Below are positions 44,166-53,855 of a DNA stretch of 64,000 nucleotides, piece by piece. Both the position numbers and the translations under genes were made by a program. Each line of letters starts with the position of its first letter. Positions within the stretch are counted from its first letter, which is position 1. The stretch is from Shinisaurus crocodilurus (lineage: Eukaryota; Chordata; Lepidosauria; Squamata; Shinisauridae). The notes beneath the pieces were generated by a model. It searched no databases and was not told the DNA's origin. It worked only from the letters and a program-made list of their open reading frames with translations. The stretch lies in contig JAHFWL010000234.1 of assembly GCA_021292165.1 (NCBI GenBank), positions 183,490 to 247,489 on the forward strand, written 5' to 3'.

Positions 44166-44345
44166 CAGTGGAAGCTGGTGACTCCTGTTTCGGTGGGGCT
44201 CCTAATACATTGCAGGAGTTATTTGGAGCTTTATAGGAGCTATCCATGGTGGATTTTGGCACCATGGATAGCTCATATGAAGCTCCAAATAACACCTGCA
44301 ATGGATTAGGAGCCCCACCAAAATAGGAGTCACCAGCCTCCCATG
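44166..44345. mobile_element. palindromic MITE, GGCTGGTGACTCC family, near TSD
   Basis: It starts CAGTGGAAGCTGGTGACTCC and ends GGAGTCACCAGCCTCCCATG. The flanks are atactgag and ataactgag, a target duplication differing by one inserted base. The whole element is a nearly full inverted repeat with a short loop at about 44255. Confidence 0.85.
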
Positions 44346-44354
44346 ATAACTGAG

Positions 44355-45574
44355 TGAGACCACTAGTTTTTTTCTGAGATTGATTGAACTGAAGATGGTG
44401 GAGACGGAACAAGTTGAAACCTTGTGCATTTAAAACTTATAATCAGCTGTTGTGCTGTGGGGCCTTCTTTCCCTAACATGTACTTTTAAAGTTTAGCTTG
44501 AAAATATACAGATATAAAGATACCATTGCCTGATGTTGAACCAGATCCCTTGTGTCATCTAAATCAATATTGTCTCCTCTGACAGGTTGTGACTCTCCAA
44601 GGTTTCAGGCAGAGAAAACAGGTCTAACCTTGGGCATGTAGGTTCAAGCGAAATGCGGCATAGAAATCCAAGATCAGAATCTTTGGTGGGTTTAAAGCTA
44701 GCTAAGCAGTAGCCCCACTTGTCTACTTTGCAGATCAGGGTTAGAAACCAAACTAAACATATAATTCTATGGATAAAGAAATTGTTTCATTGCCTATCCA
44801 GCACTAGGAAAATATTTTCCCAATGCACAGATTTTCTCTCTCTCTCCCTCTTTCTCCCTCTCTCTCTCCCTCTCCCTCTCTCTTTTCCTCTCCCTTAAAT
44901 AATGAAAGTGCAAAGAAGATGCAATGGCCATCTGAGGGTTATTCACACCTGTGCTGAACATTTAAATACTAAGATAAGTTGCAGATGCAGTATGTTCTCA
45001 GATATGCCCCCTAATTTCAGAAGCAACCAGAACATCATGTCTTCAACAATGAGGATAATAAGGAACTTACTATTTAAATTAAACAAAACCCAGGATTCTC
45101 CAGAATTGGAAGTACATGCTGGATACTGTTCTAGATTCCATGGTCTCAAGGTGATCACAGCTATTCAATGAGCTACCAAGGTCCCCAGCCATTGGAAGGA
45201 ATGGAGGCAACACTGCCACCTCTTCCTTCAAGTCCATCTATGCAATCAAGTTCATCTGTACATACAATCAGGAAAGAAACGATCTTGCATCTTTTGCTTG
45301 TCATCACTCCCTTATTGCCTCCTTGTTTATTCATTCATTTTTCCTTGACAAGCAATGCACTGTTTTCTCTGGCCTTGATTGAACTTGGGACATGCTGAGG
45401 ACTTGTCATGGGTTCCCTGCTGCTTTCTCCACCTGCCTAGTTCAAATTTTTTCATGATCTCTGTAAGGGAGCATTTTGCACAGATAGGTCCTCTTGCTTT
45501 TTCTGTCACTGGACTTTAACAGTATTTTGGGTGGTATAAAGAGAATGGAACGGGGAGGGAAGCCAAGATTACTG
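44355..45574. other. unassigned sequence with CT-rich tract
   Basis: Pyrimidine-rich (CTCTCC)n-like text lies at 44833-44881. No gene recognised. Confidence 0.4.
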
Positions 45575-45797
45575 GAAGATGCCATGCCCCCTCCGTGATG
45601 AGCTTCCGCCGTGCATTAAAAACATGGCTGTTCAGGCGGGAATATGGGGTGGGTTAGGTTTTTAATGAGAATTTTTTATATTGTTTTAATTATTATGTTT
45701 TATTGTGTTTTATTGTATTTTAATTGTACATCGCCCAGGGTGGCCGGGTGACCGGCCAGATGGGCGATTGATAAATATAATAAATAAATAAATAAAG
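45575..45797 (+). mobile_element. LINE (L2-like) 3' end
   Basis: The forward text reads SFRRALKTWLFRRE before a stop, as in the final residues of L2-type ORF2. Then TTTTAATTGTACATCGCC, CAGGGTGGCCGG, GGGCGATTGATAAATATAAT and an (AATA)n tail follow. Confidence 0.6.
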
Positions 45798-46154
45798 ATG
45801 TAGCAGTACCCATCAAAGGTTGGTGTCCCATTGTTGTGGACAGGATCAGAAATGTCACATGTTCCTATGAGGGGTGGAGCTTCAGTGTTCTTGTCAGGAT
45901 CAGAACCATCCTGTTCCTGGAAGGACCACACACCTGAATAACACTACATAAGATTATATAGGACTTTCTCCCTAACTATAGGTGTATGGTCTGATGCAGC
46001 AGTACTCGTCACGTGTTCTTAAGTGCCAACAAATGGAATGAGGAAAGGCCAGCACAAGTTGGAGGTCAAAATCAGAGAACTGGATGTGACAGGAACAACT
46101 CTTCAAATAGGTTAGAGAATTCTCCAAGTGCAAAGATCAAGCCAAGTTCTAAAG
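45798..46154. other. unassigned sequence
   Basis: No element recognised. Confidence 0.4.
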
Positions 46155-46253
46155 CAGTCCTCTCCAACCTGGGTCCCTCCAGGTGGCCAATGTTCAGAAA
46201 TGATGGGAAATTCAAGGCAAAACATCTGGTGAGCACCAGGCTGGGGAAGGCTG
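46155..46253. mobile_element. short hAT-like MITE
   Basis: It starts CAGTCCTCTCCAACCTGGG and ends CCAGGCTGGGGAAGGCTG (inverted). The flanks are ttctaaag and gtctgaaa, a weak 8-bp duplication (5 of 8). It is related to the element at 49517-49590. Confidence 0.65.
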
Positions 46254-46789
46254 GTCTGAAATAAGAAAGACAGTCCATGGCAGACAGGAAGAAAGGTGGA
46301 TGTAATTATTGGTACAGGAAGAGAGGTGACAGAAGCAAGGCAAGGATATACCATAGGAGCAGTATGAAGGTGTGTTTTGTGAACAGCTGACAAATGCAGA
46401 GGAAGTTTACAGAGAGCAGAGAGACTCAAGTCAGCAGGTCAGTGGAGCTGAAGTCCAGGAGAAGCTGTCTGCACACTATTTAAAGGAGCCACACATATGT
46501 CTGCTTGTCCTTTTAAACCACTGGGGACTTTTGCAGAGGCTGCTATTGTGTGGTACTGATTTGCCTTTTGGATGATTCAGTAGATGGTGTTTGGTCACCT
46601 GCAAGATCTAATTACTCATCACCATGGTCAGAGATGGGAAGGAACTGTATCTCAGGCCAGGCTAGTTCATGACCCCGTATTTGTTTAGTTTTGTCTAGGA
46701 ATGGATGAACTCTTAACCCATCCCACCCCCACCAAATTTCAGGATTTCTGCATGTCTAATTCATGTGTTTGAATATGCATGAAATGTGA
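46254..46789. other. unassigned sequence
   Basis: No gene or named repeat. Confidence 0.4.
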
Positions 46790-47215
46790 TATAGTACATC
46801 AAGGAAATTAAGGGATATAAGTTACTTGAGCCTCCTGAGGCTCAAATTGTTATTATGCTCAATGACCTACATGGGGCTGTTGTATTGGATGACATAGGAA
46901 GTGTCCATTTGTTGAAAGCAGCTGAGATACCAATTGTCTATTATTGAAGAAATCAATTGCTCTGCCTCTGTTGGACTGCCTTTATAAAATCTGGGATATC
47001 ACAGTTTTGTCAGAACTGACATATTGCATCCAAAATGGAGAAGGAAGGACAATGCAAAACAAATTCATTCCAGGATGGGTTATGTTTGTAACTTTTGAGG
47101 ATGATAAATTATGGGACAATATTCAACCATATGCACTTGTCTTTGTAGAAGGAATGTTTTTTAAAAAATGTAATATCTATTTTGTATAACAGTATTGATT
47201 AAAAAAAAATCAGGA
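46790..47215 (+). mobile_element. possible L1-type LINE 3' end
   Basis: The forward frame at 46944-47189 reads LLDCLYKIWDITVLSELTYC, then NKFIPGWVMFVTF. The order (basic W, ITVL.ELTY, then F..W..F) resembles the extreme C-terminus of L1 ORF2. A short 3' UTR and an A-rich run at about 47208 follow. Divergent, and assigned by pattern only. Confidence 0.45.
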
Positions 47216-47514
47216 GGCTTATCACATATTTTTGGCTTTCCTTGAAATTATTTATATGTCTTCACCTATGGAGGAACTATGAAATTCAGTTGAAAATTCA
47301 TTTTGGGTCAAGTTCTTTGACCACCAAGGGACGGAGGAGCCCTTTACCAGAAATATTCAGGGACACTGTACTGATAGATCACATTTAATGACATAACTAC
47401 TACATTAGATACCTTATTTGCATCAGTGTGCGTGTGTGTGTGTGTGTGTGTGTTCTGAATGAATGAATCAATATAAGCAAGTCTAATGATAGGAACCTAG
47501 AAAGCTGGTTTTTA
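47216..47514. other. unassigned sequence with (GT)n
   Basis: A (GT)n lies at about 47428-47452. The rest is unnamed. Confidence 0.4.
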
Positions 47515-47814
47515 CCATGTGAGTTCATTGGTCCACTTAGCTCAGTATTGTCTATATCAGCCGTGGACAGAAGATAGATCTCCAGCTGTTTTGGACTTCA
47601 ACACTCATAACGGTAGTCCACGCGCTGGTAACTTCGAGGCTTGACTTCTGCAATGCGCTGTACATAGGGCTACCTTTGTATCTAGTTCGGAAACTGCAAT
47701 TGGTGCAAAATATGGCAGCCAGATTGGTCACCGGTACATCTAGAGGTGCCCATATTACACCGGCTTTAAAAGCATTACACTGACTACCAATTAGTTTCTG
47801 GGCGAAGTATACAG

Positions 47815-48597
47815 CAGGGATGGGGACTCGGACTCGAGGACTCGACTCGTGAGTCGGACTGAGTCCCCCCTCTGACTCGACTCGGACTCGAGTCCCAATA
47901 TTTTTAATGGGACTCGAGACTCGACTCAGGACTCGAGACCAAGGACTCGTCAACATCCCTGGGCTATTGACGAGTCTTCTGGCTGTGCCAGAAGGAGCGC
48001 GATCACCGGTGAAGAGCGCATGGAAGCGAGGCGCGCCGCTGCTCGGCCACTATGGACAGCTACCAGGAGCACAGCCCCAACGATGTGTTGAGATTTATTT
48101 TGATTGATGTGTTGTTGTGGGGGGTTTGGGTTAGGGTCAGACATTTTGGGTTTGGCTGCCTCTGCCTGCCTGTTTGGGGTTCCCAGCCTCCTCTGCCTGC
48201 CTGGTCTCTTCTTGACCTGTTCAACAGTTGAATTGTCCAAGACAAAGGCCTCTGCCTGCCTGCTTTGGGGTTCCCTGCCTCCTCTGCCTGCCTGGTTATT
48301 TTGGGTTTGTCTGCCTGGTCTGTTCTTGCCAAAATCAGTTGCAGAGTTTTGAAATAAAAAGGCACACTTGTGCCTAGAATTTATTTAAGCCACACATCTG
48401 AAGTAGCCTTATTTTGTTGGGGGGAAACCCCATTGATTTTAATAGGGACTCGTGGAGTCAGTTTTGGGAGTGACTCAGGACTCGTGTCTCATGAGTCACC
48501 ATTTTGGACCAAGGACTCGGACTCGGACTCGAGACTCGGGTCCAAAGATTCGTGACTCGACTCGTGACTCGAGACCAAGGACTCTTCAACATCCCTG
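47815..48597. mobile_element. hAT-type element rich in GACTCG repeats (783 bp), exact TSD
   Basis: It starts CAGGGATGGGGACTCGG and ends CTTCAACATCCCTG. The octamer gtatacag flanks it exactly (47807-47814 and 48598-48605). Both ends are packed with GACTC/GAGTC words in both orientations over ~140 bp (47820-47955) and ~160 bp (48440-48590). The middle holds two ~50-bp direct repeats with CCTCTGCCTGCCTG (about 48160 and 48248). No transposase. Perfect TGACTCA/TGAGTCA words (AP-1-like) occur near 48473 and 48493. Confidence 0.9.
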
Positions 48598-48696
48598 GTA
48601 TACAGTGTTGGTTATTACCTTTAAAGCCCTACATGGTTTGGGTCCAGGTTACCTGCAGGATCACCTTCTCCCATACAATCCACCCCGTGCACTTAG

Positions 48697-49074
48697 TGTT
48701 AGGTTTAGTGGGGGTGCAGAAGTGAATGAAGTGCAAAATATCTCCTGACTTAGATTCAAGGTGACTATACGTCACGGTCTGGTGACACATGCAAGCAGTC
48801 AACAAGTTTGCAAGTCAACATGTTATGTAATTGTTGCGTAACCGTTGTATAACCCTCCTATTGTTTATAGTTAAATACTATAAAGTAGGGGTGAGCACAG
48901 TGTTGTGCTACCATTTTCAAGAACCTCTCTTCTGCGTGTGACACGCCTTAATCTCGTAAGAGTCTTACAACTGAATAAACACTTTACTATCAATACATTG
49001 CTTTCGCTTTCTTCCTTCCGTGCGTAATACTAAGAGTTAAGCGGTCAAAGCTTTTACTCTAGTTTACTCTCACA
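48697..49074 (+). mobile_element. solo LTR (378 bp) in L2, 5-bp TSD
   Basis: It begins TGTTAGG and ends CTCACA, flanked exactly by cttag (48692-48696 and 49075-49079). A TATA-like ACTATAAAG is at about 48887-48895, and AATAAA is at 48974-48979. TG...CA ends, a short direct duplication, a promoter and a poly(A) signal are the marks of a long terminal repeat left after recombination. No internal retroviral or Ty3-like coding sequence remains, so the class cannot be stated. Confidence 0.88.
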
Positions 49075-49385
49075 CTTAGGTCCTCTGGAAGGAATTTACT
49101 CCAGTCAGTCAAGACCAGGCTGGCGAGTACTACCCAGAGGACCTTCTCTTCTGCTGCTCCCAGACTGTGGAATGGCCTGTCGGAGGAGACTCATCAACTG
49201 AATAGTCTTTCAACTTTTAAAAAGGCCATAAAGACTGATCTCTTCTGGCAGGCCTACCCGGTGGAATCTTAGGAATGTTGTTAAGAATGTTAAATAATAT
49301 TTACTATGTTTTAACCAGTTTATGTATTTTATATTTATTGTTGTTCCCCACCTCGATCCAAGTGGAGAGGCGGGTAAGAAATACA

Positions 49386-49434
<49 letters not shown>

Positions 49435-49516
49435 CCCTGCCAGCATAGCCAAGGATACTGGGAGCTGAAGTCCAAAACATCTGGGGAGCTATCTCCTGCT
49501 CACCCCTGGTCTACAC

Positions 49517-49590
49517 CATCCTTTTCCAACCTGGTGCCCTGAAGATGTTTTGTCCAAATCATCCACAGGGCTCCAGGTTGGGGAAGGCCT
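49517..49590. mobile_element. 74-bp hAT-like MITE at a re-used target
   Basis: Text CATCCTTTTCCAACCTGG and its inverse CCAGGTTGGGGAAGG bound a short unit. The octamers gtctacac (49509-49516) and gcctacac (49591-49598) flank it (7 of 8). The left octamer is also the right flank of the MITE ending at 49508, so the same target word occurs three times in a row around two MITEs. Confidence 0.75.
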
Positions 49591-49700
49591 GCCTACACTG
49601 ACTGGCATCAGTTCTCCAAGGTTTCAGACAGGGGTCTTTCCCAGGATTACCTGGAGATACTGGGGATTAAACCTTGGAGCTGTTGCATACAAACACACTT

Positions 49701-50654
49701 GGGATGCCCCTTGAGATTCCTCTGGTGTTTTGCTTGAGGAGGCAACCCCCAAAATCAGCTTGAGTTTTGCTGGTGGGAAACTTTCAGCGGAAACTGGTGG
49801 GGTTTTTTTCTCTCTCTCTTGGCTTGAGTTTTGACTCCACCAGGTGGCTTCCCTCGCTTGCTGGAAGTCACCTGGCACCACATTTCTTCTATACATTGGA
49901 TCACTGTGACACGTAATGTCCTGAATTGTGTTTGGTGAAGGAGAGGGGTGTGCCGGAGTCCCTGCCTTCTGAGCAGGGGGCTGGGCTACGAGGCTCCTCT
50001 GATTCCACCTGGCTGTTATGTTCAGGGTCATGTCAGCGATGCAGGGCAGAAATCAAAACCTTCAACGTCCTCTCAGAGGCCCTGTTGTGCTTGATGTGCT
50101 CCTGTACCTCTCTAAAGCAGGGGGAAAAAAAAAAGACACATCCTGTCAGCCTACCGCATCCCTTTTGTCCAAATAGGAGCCTGCTGCATGTCCCCAAAAA
50201 GAACAGCCAGGAGGCAAATAGGGAAGGATCTGTGAGGAAACAGGAGGGAGGACGTTTTCCTTGCTCTTCTGTCACCAGGGCCCTGCACGATGGCAAATGA
50301 GCTTCTTATGGTGCCTGTGAGTGGCTTTATCAGAAGGTCAGCTCTGCCCCCAGGGTTGAGTAAGTGAGAATCAAATGGCTTAGAAGATAAAAAAAAAGAG
50401 AGAGAGAGAGAAAAAAAGGCCTGAGAAAATTATTTGTCTTGTTATGTCAAAGCTTCTGCAGCACAGGGAAGAAGCGGCTTAGTTTCAATGCCTGGCTTAG
50501 CTGAATAAATTAGGGACTTAGTCGTGTTATAGATTAGCTAGCAAAAGTTTCCTGTGCTCACTTTATGTTCAGTTTCACAGTGCCAAAATGTTCTCCATTG
50601 CAGTGCCTACTGTAGGCCTCTTCTCAGCCAGGCCCAGCAGTATGGGAGCTCAGG
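49701..50654. other. unassigned sequence; candidate conserved part
   Basis: A poly(A) run is at about 50131-50141 and A/AG-rich text at 50388-50417. The part at 50440-50600 lacks repeat signatures and could be conserved non-coding sequence (inference only). No gene recognised. Confidence 0.35.
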
Positions 50655-51030
50655 ATGGGTGAACAAGCAATGTTTGATTTCTGCGAGTCCTTTGTGATCG
50701 CTGCTCTATTTGTGTGAATGGGAACATTGCGCAACAAATCAAACTTGATCAAGGAGGAAAATGGCACCCCCAAAAATCTGTATTTTTCAACGTGTGCAAC
50801 TTCTCCCCACGGACTAAAGTGTGAAATTGTACTTTAATTTTAAAAAATGCACAATTTTGAACTGCTTTTTGAACTGCTTTTTCTCTGAAATCTGCACAAT
50901 TTTGGAACACAAGCGCATGATGTCTGAGAATTAGCACACATTTCCCAAGAACAAGTTCTCCTGCTCGCACTTGCATTCTGGTTTGCAAACAGGGCACGCT
51001 TGACTGTTTTGCGAGTGCAAATGAAATTCT
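50655..51030. repeat. dispersed TGCACA-rich family
   Basis: It resembles 3000-3400 in order: AAATGTGTGCAA-type words, a purine-rich middle, and CTGCTCGCACTTGCATTC near the end (compare CTTGCTCGCCTTCGCAATC at 3380). Ends unresolved. Confidence 0.45.
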
Positions 51031-51156
51031 CTCGTACCTCCTTAATGGGAGCCACTTCCCAATGGTGAAGGGGTTCTGAAACTGTCTGGGGCAGTTCTGG
51101 CTTGGAACATGGGCTGGGGGCTTGTAAATGGGTGGGGTATTCCAGTTCCAGAAAGG

Positions 51157-51350
51157 CAGTGGAGGCTGGTGACTCCAATGTCAGTGGGGCCATTTATCCA
51201 GTCCGAGTTGCAGTCTGAACTTGTAAGGAGTTAGCTATCCATGGAGCTGAACCTACTGGGGGGATCGGGTTCAGCATCATGGATACTGAATACATCATGG
51301 ATACAACTCGGATAGCTCCTTTAAGACTAAGACCCCACTGGTGATGTAGC
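51157..51350. mobile_element. palindromic MITE, GGCTGGTGACTCC family
   Basis: It starts CAGTGGAGGCTGGTGACTCC. Inside are ATCCATGGAGCTGAACC and its inverse GGTTCAGCATCATGGAT. The right end has decayed into GTGATGTAGCCATG, and no clear target duplication is left. Confidence 0.7.
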
Positions 51351-51562
51351 CATGTGCTCCTCCTTCTTCCTTCTCCATCCATGGCATGGGTGGCTTGAGT
51401 GTCACTGATCCACATGGGATTTGTGAAGGTTGATGGCACCCCCCCAATCCATTTTGGGAGGAAGATAATTCAGTGGGGAGGGTAAAAAAAAAAAAAGCTG
51501 CTTCTTTGTTCTTCTGCTGCTTCCTTATTAATGGTTTAAGGAAGGGGTCAGATACACTGTCC

Positions 51563-52062
51563 CTAAGGATGGGTGAGAATTTTGTTTCATTTAGGGATTG
51601 ATAAGAATGTGTCAAGATCCACAAGGTTTCCCACATTTGTGGGAGAATCTTAAAAAAAAAAAAAAAATGTGGGAGAAACTAAAACTGACAGATTTGTCCA
51701 TCCGGACTCAGGGCTTTGAGTGCTTGGCTATTAAAAGTGTGGGTTTGGATCCCTGTGTATTCAGCCGTGTTAATGTTGAATTCGAGTTGCCACCTCTCTC
51801 TCTCTCTCTCTCTCTTTCTCTTAACAAACACTGCATTTTTAACAGTGACATGGCAGGCAGGTACGTACAATATGTTCCTCTCCGCGTTGGGAATACCGGT
51901 AGCTGTGAGTATTGGATTTGGCTGCTACAGGCAGAGGAACATTTCATTTCAATTTGTTTTCGATAAATATTTACCAACATTCTCAATGTTCTTCATATTT
52001 AGGAGAGAAAGAAGTTGAATGTGGAACAAACTGAAGGTGACAGATTCACCCATCACTAAAAA
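51563..52062. repeat. dispersed family with GGATGGGTGAGAA-type ends
   Basis: The ends read AAGGATGGGTGAGAATTTTG and GATTCACCCATCACT. A CT microsatellite lies at about 51798-51823. Interior words match 29220-29712 in part (GAGAAACTAAAA, TTGATGGATT-like). Confidence 0.45.
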
Positions 52063-52102
52063 TGCTGTCCCTCTTTTGAGTGCTCATATTAGGATCAGTA
52101 AT

Positions 52103-52280
52103 ACAGGCCTGTGGCTTACGCTGGCTCAGCTTGTCTGAGCGTGGAAAGCGAAGCAGGGTCAGGCCTGGTTATTACTTGGATGGGAGACCCCTCCTCTAGT
52201 TTCCTGCATTGAGCAGGGGGTTGGATTCGATAGCCTTGTAGGCTCCTTCCAACTCTATGATCTATGAAAATCTATGAAAG
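52103..52280 (+). mobile_element. 5S rRNA-derived SINE with CR1-type tail, full length
   Basis: The head AGGCCTGTGGCTTACGCTGG, GAAAGCGAAGCAGGGTC (A-box) and ACTTGGATGGGAGACCC (C-box part) follow 5S rRNA order. The rest, TTTCCTGCATTGAGCAGG, GGTTGGATTCGATAGCC, TCCAACTCTATGATCTATGA, equals the CR1 3' end. It matches 36898-37072 closely over its whole length but has no tRNA head upstream. Confidence 0.92.
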
Positions 52281-52324
52281 TACTTCAACACACAGCATGG
52301 AGGGGAACATCAGACTGTAAGCCA

Positions 52325-52452
52325 GGCAACTCATGGTCCTCCAGATGTTTTGGGCCTATAGTTATCATCAGTCCTAGCCAGAAAAGCCAACAATGAGGAA
52401 TGATGTGAGATGTAGTCCAAAACATCTGGACGGCCACAAATTGCCCACCCAT
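52325..52452. mobile_element. hAT palindromic MITE (CCAGATGTTTTGG family)
   Basis: The left arm CATGGTCCTCCAGATGTTTT and right arm AAAACATCTGGACGGCCACA are inverted, with outer ends GCAACTCATGG and AAATTGCCCACC. The octamers gtaagcca and gtaagcaa flank it (7 of 8). Confidence 0.78.
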
Positions 52453-52460
52453 GTAAGCAA

Positions 52461-52872
52461 CTCATTGGCATCAAGGATCTCTGCACATTCTACCTGTACA
52501 ACAGATGACTGATGGTGGCTCTTGTGTGAGGAGAAGGGAGGCAGCCAGAAGGCAGTGTACATTTACAAGGTTGCCCCAAGGTGAGAAAACAAACTGAGAA
52601 ACGCTGCTAGTGTGCCACATGAACACAGTTCTCTCTTGAAACTGGCCACCAGTTGAGGTCTTCATTGAAGGCCCTCCTCCAGACACTCTCCCAGTCCCAC
52701 CTTCTGAGGTCAGATTGGTGACACTGCAGAGACAAACTTCTAGTGCGGGTCCCCTAGGCAGATTTGCCAGGTTCCTTCATGATCTTTTAGGCAACAGGCA
52801 AAGTCTCTCCTCTTCTGTGTCTTTGAATGACATCTGAGACCCTTTTTATTGACTGCTATTGTTTTATTAGTT
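52461..52872. other. unassigned sequence
   Basis: No repeat or gene recognised. Confidence 0.4.
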
Positions 52873-53491
52873 ACTAGCTGTTGCCCGCAGCTTCGCTCGT
52901 GTGGGCTGGGTGCTGGCAGCAGAAATCTTTTCTGACAGAAATATCTGATCTTAAAGAAAATTCAGGTTAATCCTGAGAGTCTACAGGTGATTAAGAGTGA
53001 CCGTGCCAAGTTTGGGGTAGATCCGTCAAAACGTGATGGAGCCTATGCGACAACGCCCCACACACAACAGTCATTCAGTCATTTAAAAAATCTCCCTCCC
53101 TTTTCACCCCCTCAGAGAACATTCTAAATGGCCTAGGGGAGATTTGCATACCCACCCCTATTGGCCCCTGCAGGAATTCATGTGGACATTCTAAGTGTCG
53201 TATGGGCTATTTGCACAACTGCTCCTATTGGCTCCTGCAGCAATTATGAGGTGAGGCCGATTTGCATAACTGCTCCCCTGTTGTTTTACCCATAGGAGAT
53301 ATGAGAGTGGGGTGATTTCTCCCCTTTTTCACCCCGCAAGGGATGGAATTTCCAAAAATCCTTCCTTAGTGGGTGTCTGTGTCATAAAAACAGTGTTCCT
53401 TCAAAATTTCACATTCCTGGATTAAACGGTTTGAGCTGGGCGTTGATGAGTCAGTCAGTCAGTCAGGACTTCTTCTTTTATATATACAGAT
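52873..53491 (+). mobile_element. repeat with TACTAGCTGTTGCCCGC and TTTTATATATACAGA ends
   Basis: It begins TACTAGCTGTTGCCCGCAGC, then TTCGCTCGTGTGGG. Later it has TGCCAAGTTTGGGGTAGATC with TCAAAACGTGATGG, then AACGGTTTGAGCTGGGCG, (GTCA)n and TTTTATATATACAGA. This text order (start word, 'CCAAGTTT...GATCCGTC', 'GTCAGTCAGTCA', TTTATATATA end) is shared by a repeat type I know from many animal genomes, mostly invertebrates; its class is uncertain to me. No coding frame survives. Confidence 0.5.
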
Positions 53492-53855
53492 TTGGGGGGA
53501 TTTGAGGGGGTTTAGCTAGTTGTATTGCTTTTCTGCTGTTTTTTATATTCTTCTCTTTAGGGTTGTTATTGTTTTAATAATGTTATAGTTCCATACATTG
53601 AGATGATTTTGACCATAATATGGCATCAATTTAAAATGAATTATAATAATAATTGAATCATTATTTTAAAAATTCCATCCATCTATGTTGTTTGAAATGT
53701 GCATGACTGAAGGAAGCAACAGTGCAGGCCAATATGAGCACCCTTTGGTAAGGTGGTTAAGCCCATTGTTCCAGCCACTTGGAAATGTGGGAAATTGGGG
53801 GAGGGTTAAAATTGTGGGCTTAATTTTATACTTGGCATGTAAACTAAACACAAGT
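53492..53855. other. unassigned sequence
   Basis: GGGGATTTGAGGGG with TTTAGCTAGTTGTATTGC at about 53508-53536 recurs near 57045-57080, so a small shared repeat is likely. Otherwise unnamed. Confidence 0.35.

Larger units (their letters stand above)
47609..49432 (+). mobile_element. L2-clade LINE 3' part with two internal insertions
   Basis: The first coding stretch (47609-47814) reads with HALVTSRLDFCNALYIGLPL-like and TSRGAHITPALKALH-like residues. It resumes at 48606-48696 (VLVITFKALHGLGPGYLQDH) and again from 49080 (SAAPRLWNGLS-like, 49140-49190). The 3' UTR CGATCCAAGTGGAGAGG, GGCGGGTAAGAAATA and a (GAT)n tail (49386-49432) close it. It belongs to the same subfamily as 19164-22536. A hAT and a solo LTR interrupt it. 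Confidence 0.88.
47558..49508. mobile_element. hAT palindromic MITE, split by an L2
   Basis: The left part (47558-47608) starts CAGCCGTGGACAGAAG and contains GTTTTGGACTTCAAC. The right part (about 49433-49508) has GAGCTGAAGTCCAAAAC and ends CTGCTCACCCCTG. The flanking octamers are gtctatat and gtctacac (6 of 8). An L2 with its own insertions lies between the parts. Confidence 0.75.
47515..49700 (-). mobile_element. tRNA-Ala-like SINE split by nested elements
   Basis: The 3' half is at 47515-47557 (ATTGGTCCACTTAGCTCAG, TATTGTCTATAT). The rest follows at 49591-49700 (CTACACTGACTGGCATC, AAGGTTTCAGACAGGGGTC, TACTGGGGATTAAACCTTGG). The split falls at gtctacac, the same octamer (inverse of gtgtagac) that was hit in the SINE at 18932. 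Two hAT MITEs, an L2, a longer hAT and a solo LTR lie between the halves. Confidence 0.82.

Noticed and set aside
48120..48140. Telomere-like GGGTTAGGGT
   Set aside because: Only one and a half units inside a transposon. No array.
51157..51350. Exact target duplication around the MITE
   Set aside because: The right end is decayed and the flanking octamers do not match.
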